Assembly (NCBI GenBank): GCA_020186115.1
Contig: WSYJ01000138.1
Location: forward strand, 806,001-870,000
DNA: 64,000 nucleotides
Direction: 5' to 3'
Source of the DNA: Histomonas meleagridis
Lineage: Eukaryota > Parabasalia > Tritrichomonadida > Dientamoebidae
Shown here piece by piece: positions 61,240-64,000 of this stretch (positions are counted from its first letter, which is position 1; each line of letters begins with the position of its first letter). The position numbers and the translations under genes are program-made. The notes beneath the pieces are model-generated. The model did not search any database. It was not told where the DNA came from and saw only the letters and a program-made list of their open reading frames with translations.

Positions 61240-63690
61240 ATGAGTTTCGCCAAAACAACTAAAAACGATATTCTTTTATTACGCGATAAACTCACAAGTA
61301 GTTACCCAAAAGAACGAAAGGAAGCTGTTTCTGCTGTAATCTCTAAAATGCGTGCAGGCGAAAATGTCCAACCACTTTTTTCAGATATGTTATGTTGCGC
61401 CAAAACAAATGATCTTGAACTCAAAAAGCTTGTATATCTTTATCTTGTTAGTTATTCTTCCACAGAACCTGAACAGTCAATTATGATAGTTAATACTTTT
61501 ATTCAAGATGCAGTTGATGAAAATCCATTAGTTCGTGCTCTTGCAGTTCGTACCATGTGCCGTATCAAGATTGAAAGCGTTGCTGAACATATGATTGTTC
61601 CTCTTAAAAAAGCTCTTCAAGATGAACATCCATATGTTCGTAAAACTGCTGCTATTAGTGTAGTAAAGCTATATGAGATAATTCCTGAAGCCATTGAGAA
61701 TTCCAATATATTTCCAGAACTCATCAAATTACTTCATGATGAGAATCCAATGGTTGTATCCAATACCACGGCAGCTCTATTAGAGATCAATGAACATCGA
61801 TCCAGTCCTATATTTCGACTTACACAAGATACAGTATCTCCCATATTAGCTGCCTTAACCTCATCCACAGAATGGTGTCAAGCACTTCTTCTTGATGCTC
61901 TTTCTAAGAGTGTTCCAAGTTCACAAGAAGATGCCAGTTTTCTCATTGATCGGTTAATTCCCATGTTAAAGAACACTAATCCCGCCGTAGTTGTCGGAGC
62001 CTTTAAATGCATATTCTTATTTATGGATTATGACACTCGTAAACCACGCGAATTATTCCCCATCATATTACCTCCATTTATCACTTTAATTACATCATCC
62101 GAATATGAAATCCAATATTTAGTGTTAAGGACATTATCATTATTTGTCCAAAAGTACAAAAGAGCACTTTCCAAAGAGATTTGTATTTTCTTTTGTAAGT
62201 ATAATGATCCATCATATGTTAAAATGGAGAAACTCGACATCATAGTTACAATATGTACTGAAGAAACAGCGCAAATTGTACTTGATGAGTTATCCGAATA
62301 TTGTAATGGCGTTGATGTATCATTTGTACGTAAGTCAGTTCGTTCCATTGGACAAATCGCAATACGTATACCAAAAGCTGCGAATCTTTGCGTCGACATT
62401 TTAGTTACATTAGTTAATGGTAAAGCTGAATATGCAATTGAAGAATCAGTGATTGTTGTCTCAGATATATTACGACGTTTTCCAGGATCATTTGAATCAG
62501 TGATTGCAGCAGTTTGCCAAAACATTGATCAATTAAACTCTGCTGAATCTAAAGCAGCGGCAATTTGGATATTAGGCGAATATTGTAATGTTATTAATAA
62601 CGTCGATGTGATTTTGGATCCGTTTTTGGACACATTCATTGAAGAGCCATCAGTTGTCCAATTACAATTGTTAACAGCTTTTGTTAAGTTATATTTATAT
62701 AAGCCTGAACAAACTAAAGATTTATTACAATGTATATTAAATGAAGCGACAAAAAATGACGTAAATCCTGACGTAAGAAATCGAGGATTTATCTATTGGA
62801 GATTGTTATCTTCAAATGGTAACATAGCAAAAGATGTTATAATATTCGATAAAATTGATGTGGAAGATTCAGGAATTAAATTCGACGATAACGTATTATC
62901 AGAATTAATTAGGAATATGGGAACCGTTTCAGGTGTATTACATATTGTACCAAGTGATTTCGTGAATAGAATCTGTAATACAGTCGAAGATAATATAAAC
63001 AGTTCATTCCTTAACTTTGACGATTCCAAACATTACGTGAAAGTGCCACTGAAAAGTCCAAATTCATATGAAGCGACGCCGATAGAACTTTACATAGACT
63101 TTGATCAAAATTCAATGTTTATCAAAATTGTGAACTTGTCAAACGTATCGTTAAAGGATTTGGCGATAGCATTAAATAAAAATCCAATTGGATTAACATT
63201 CGCTACGACGCCATCATTTCCATCAGAATTAAAACCAAATGAAACAACTGAAATAGAAATCCCAATAATATATTCGAGTGATAAATTGGGTAACTTCGAA
63301 TCCGGACTTTTAGATGTGGCATTACGTATATCGCCAACGAATACTGTGTTCGCTAATATAAATGTTCCACTGAAAAATGTCATTTTACAAACTGGAAGAA
63401 TCGATAAAGAAGAGTTTAGAATGAAATGGGCAAATATGAACCAATCGCAAAACTGTGTAATACAAATTGATAACATCGCTAACGAAGATGCGCTTAGAGA
63501 AAGAAATGTTTTCGTCATCGCTCAAAATAATAACAAAACGTATATTTCATTCATGGTGCCGCCAAATGTATTAGTAATGGCAGAAATTGTCGAAGATGGG
63601 AATGGTAACGCAAATATATTATTTAAGGCAGACGATTTAAGAATAGGAAACTATTTAAGAATGAACTTTCAACAACTTTTACAGGCTTAA
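61240..63690 (+). CDS. Adaptor protein complex beta subunit (beta-adaptin)
   Basis: 816 codons from ATG (MSFAKTTKNDILLLRDKLTS). HEAT-repeat trunk with the family signatures AVSAVISKMRAGENVQPLFS, DLELKKLVYLYLVSYS, NPLVRALAVRTMCRIKIESV, HPYVRKTAAISVVKLY and AAIWILGEYCNVI. The C-terminal ~210 residues are beta-rich and correspond to an appendage, with a very short hinge. Beta subunits of AP-1/AP-2/AP-4 bind dileucine cargo and clathrin or accessory proteins; which complex is not decidable here. Shorter than the ~940 residues of animal beta1/beta2, mainly in the hinge. Confidence 0.95.
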   Translation: MSFAKTTKNDILLLRDKLTSSYPKERKEAVSAVISKMRAGENVQPLFSDMLCCAKTNDLELKKLVYLYLVSYSSTEPEQSIMIVNTFIQDAVDENPLVRALAVRTMCRIKIESVAEHMIVPLKKALQDEHPYVRKTAAISVVKLYEIIPEAIENSNIFPELIKLLHDENPMVVSNTTAALLEINEHRSSPIFRLTQDTVSPILAALTSSTEWCQALLLDALSKSVPSSQEDASFLIDRLIPMLKNTNPAVVVGAFKCIFLFMDYDTRKPRELFPIILPPFITLITSSEYEIQYLVLRTLSLFVQKYKRALSKEICIFFCKYNDPSYVKMEKLDIIVTICTEETAQIVLDELSEYCNGVDVSFVRKSVRSIGQIAIRIPKAANLCVDILVTLVNGKAEYAIEESVIVVSDILRRFPGSFESVIAAVCQNIDQLNSAESKAAAIWILGEYCNVINNVDVILDPFLDTFIEEPSVVQLQLLTAFVKLYLYKPEQTKDLLQCILNEATKNDVNPDVRNRGFIYWRLLSSNGNIAKDVIIFDKIDVEDSGIKFDDNVLSELIRNMGTVSGVLHIVPSDFVNRICNTVEDNINSSFLNFDDSKHYVKVPLKSPNSYEATPIELYIDFDQNSMFIKIVNLSNVSLKDLAIALNKNPIGLTFATTPSFPSELKPNETTEIEIPIIYSSDKLGNFESGLLDVALRISPTNTVFANINVPLKNVILQTGRIDKEEFRMKWANMNQSQNCVIQIDNIANEDALRERNVFVIAQNNNKTYISFMVPPNVLVMAEIVEDGNGNANILFKADDLRIGNYLRMNFQQLLQA

Positions 63691-63926
63691 TAAATTGATT
63701 GGATCTTAAAAATATTTTTTTTTCGTTTGATACAGCTGTGGAACTCAATTTCGTACATTTACTTTTGTAAACAGCTGTAAATAATTAAAAAAATTTTCAT
63801 GTTTTGCCTCGTGAAGTGATGTTGAGTCAATGCGAACAGACTTTGTCAAATGATTGATCAATTATTTGAATATGAATTGAATTGTTTGAATGCATTTGAA
63901 ATGGATGTGACCTTCCATCAATAATA
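63691..63926. other. Intergenic
   Basis: AT-rich spacer between tandem genes; nothing specific. Confidence 0.4.
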
Positions 63927-64000
63927 ATGTTCGCTCTCCTTCTGGTTAATATATTAAGTTGTGCCGACTTACAGCCAATTGAAATACCAATAGGAATATC
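63927..64000 (+). CDS. Start of a secreted or membrane protein gene (cut by window end)
   Basis: ATG 63,927 is followed by 24 open codons. MFALLLVNILSCADLQP is a good signal peptide with a probable cleavage after Ser-Cys-Ala. The mature protein cannot be identified from what is visible. Confidence 0.5.
   Translation, partial: MFALLLVNILSCADLQPIEIPIGI

Noticed and set aside
62028-62525. 165-codon ORF antisense to beta-adaptin
   Set aside because: Shadow of a strongly conserved coding sequence; no domain features.

Overview
The window looks like nuclear DNA of a parabasalid protist (a trichomonad), most probably a Tritrichomonas-type genome. The reasons are intron-poor, AT-rich protein genes with very short 5' leaders; ankyrin proteins with the DUF3447-type N-terminal region; BspA-like leucine-rich-repeat remnants; a mariner element; and many Maverick/Polinton fragments. 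The species is an inference. No tRNA, rRNA or CRISPR array was recognised.

Layout. 1-6 kb: a TKL-type kinase (cut by the window edge), a divergent pair (BORCS5-like coiled-coil protein and a stand-alone Yvh1-type zinc domain), an SP-repeat tail-anchored protein and a Wntless/TMEM181-like membrane protein. About 7-34.6 kb: a graveyard of at least several Maverick elements. It holds broken copies of the major capsid protein (five), a packaging ATPase, a primase-SF3 helicase (two), protein-primed DNA polymerase B N-termini (two), a fibre-like protein (two), a coiled-coil structural gene (several) and small ORFs. It is interrupted by a MULE-type transposase tail and by GC-richer C-termini of surface membrane proteins. 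35-38.5 kb: a TPR protein, a RBBP9-like hydrolase and an unknown helical protein. 39.4-40.7 kb: a complete but dead mariner with TIRs and TA duplications. 40.8-47.2 kb: a surface-protein remnant and two divergent DUF3447/ankyrin genes. 47.7-64 kb: a dense housekeeping block with SEC23, a tail-anchored coiled-coil protein, PACRG, a coiled-coil protein, a Rab-like GTPase, SUA5, roadblock dynein light chain, RPL24, an AMPK-related kinase, a BspA remnant, beta-adaptin and the start of a secreted protein gene.

Functional themes are vesicle traffic (SEC23, beta-adaptin, Rab, possible BORC subunit), flagellum and dynein (PACRG, roadblock) and translation (SUA5, RPL24, Yvh1 zinc domain).

The most notable signals are: (1) an ankyrin gene at 41,996-44,475 in which eight clean 29-31-codon ankyrin units are each separated, always at the same place in the repeat, by untranslatable AT-rich spacers that look like non-canonical introns; (2) a twin-hairpin element present twice, with conserved geometry and a compensatory base pair; (3) an inverted duplication of an already broken capsid gene; and (4) promoter-like motifs shared between unrelated genes. 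Several genes were given starts at the first true ATG rather than at upstream near-cognate codons.
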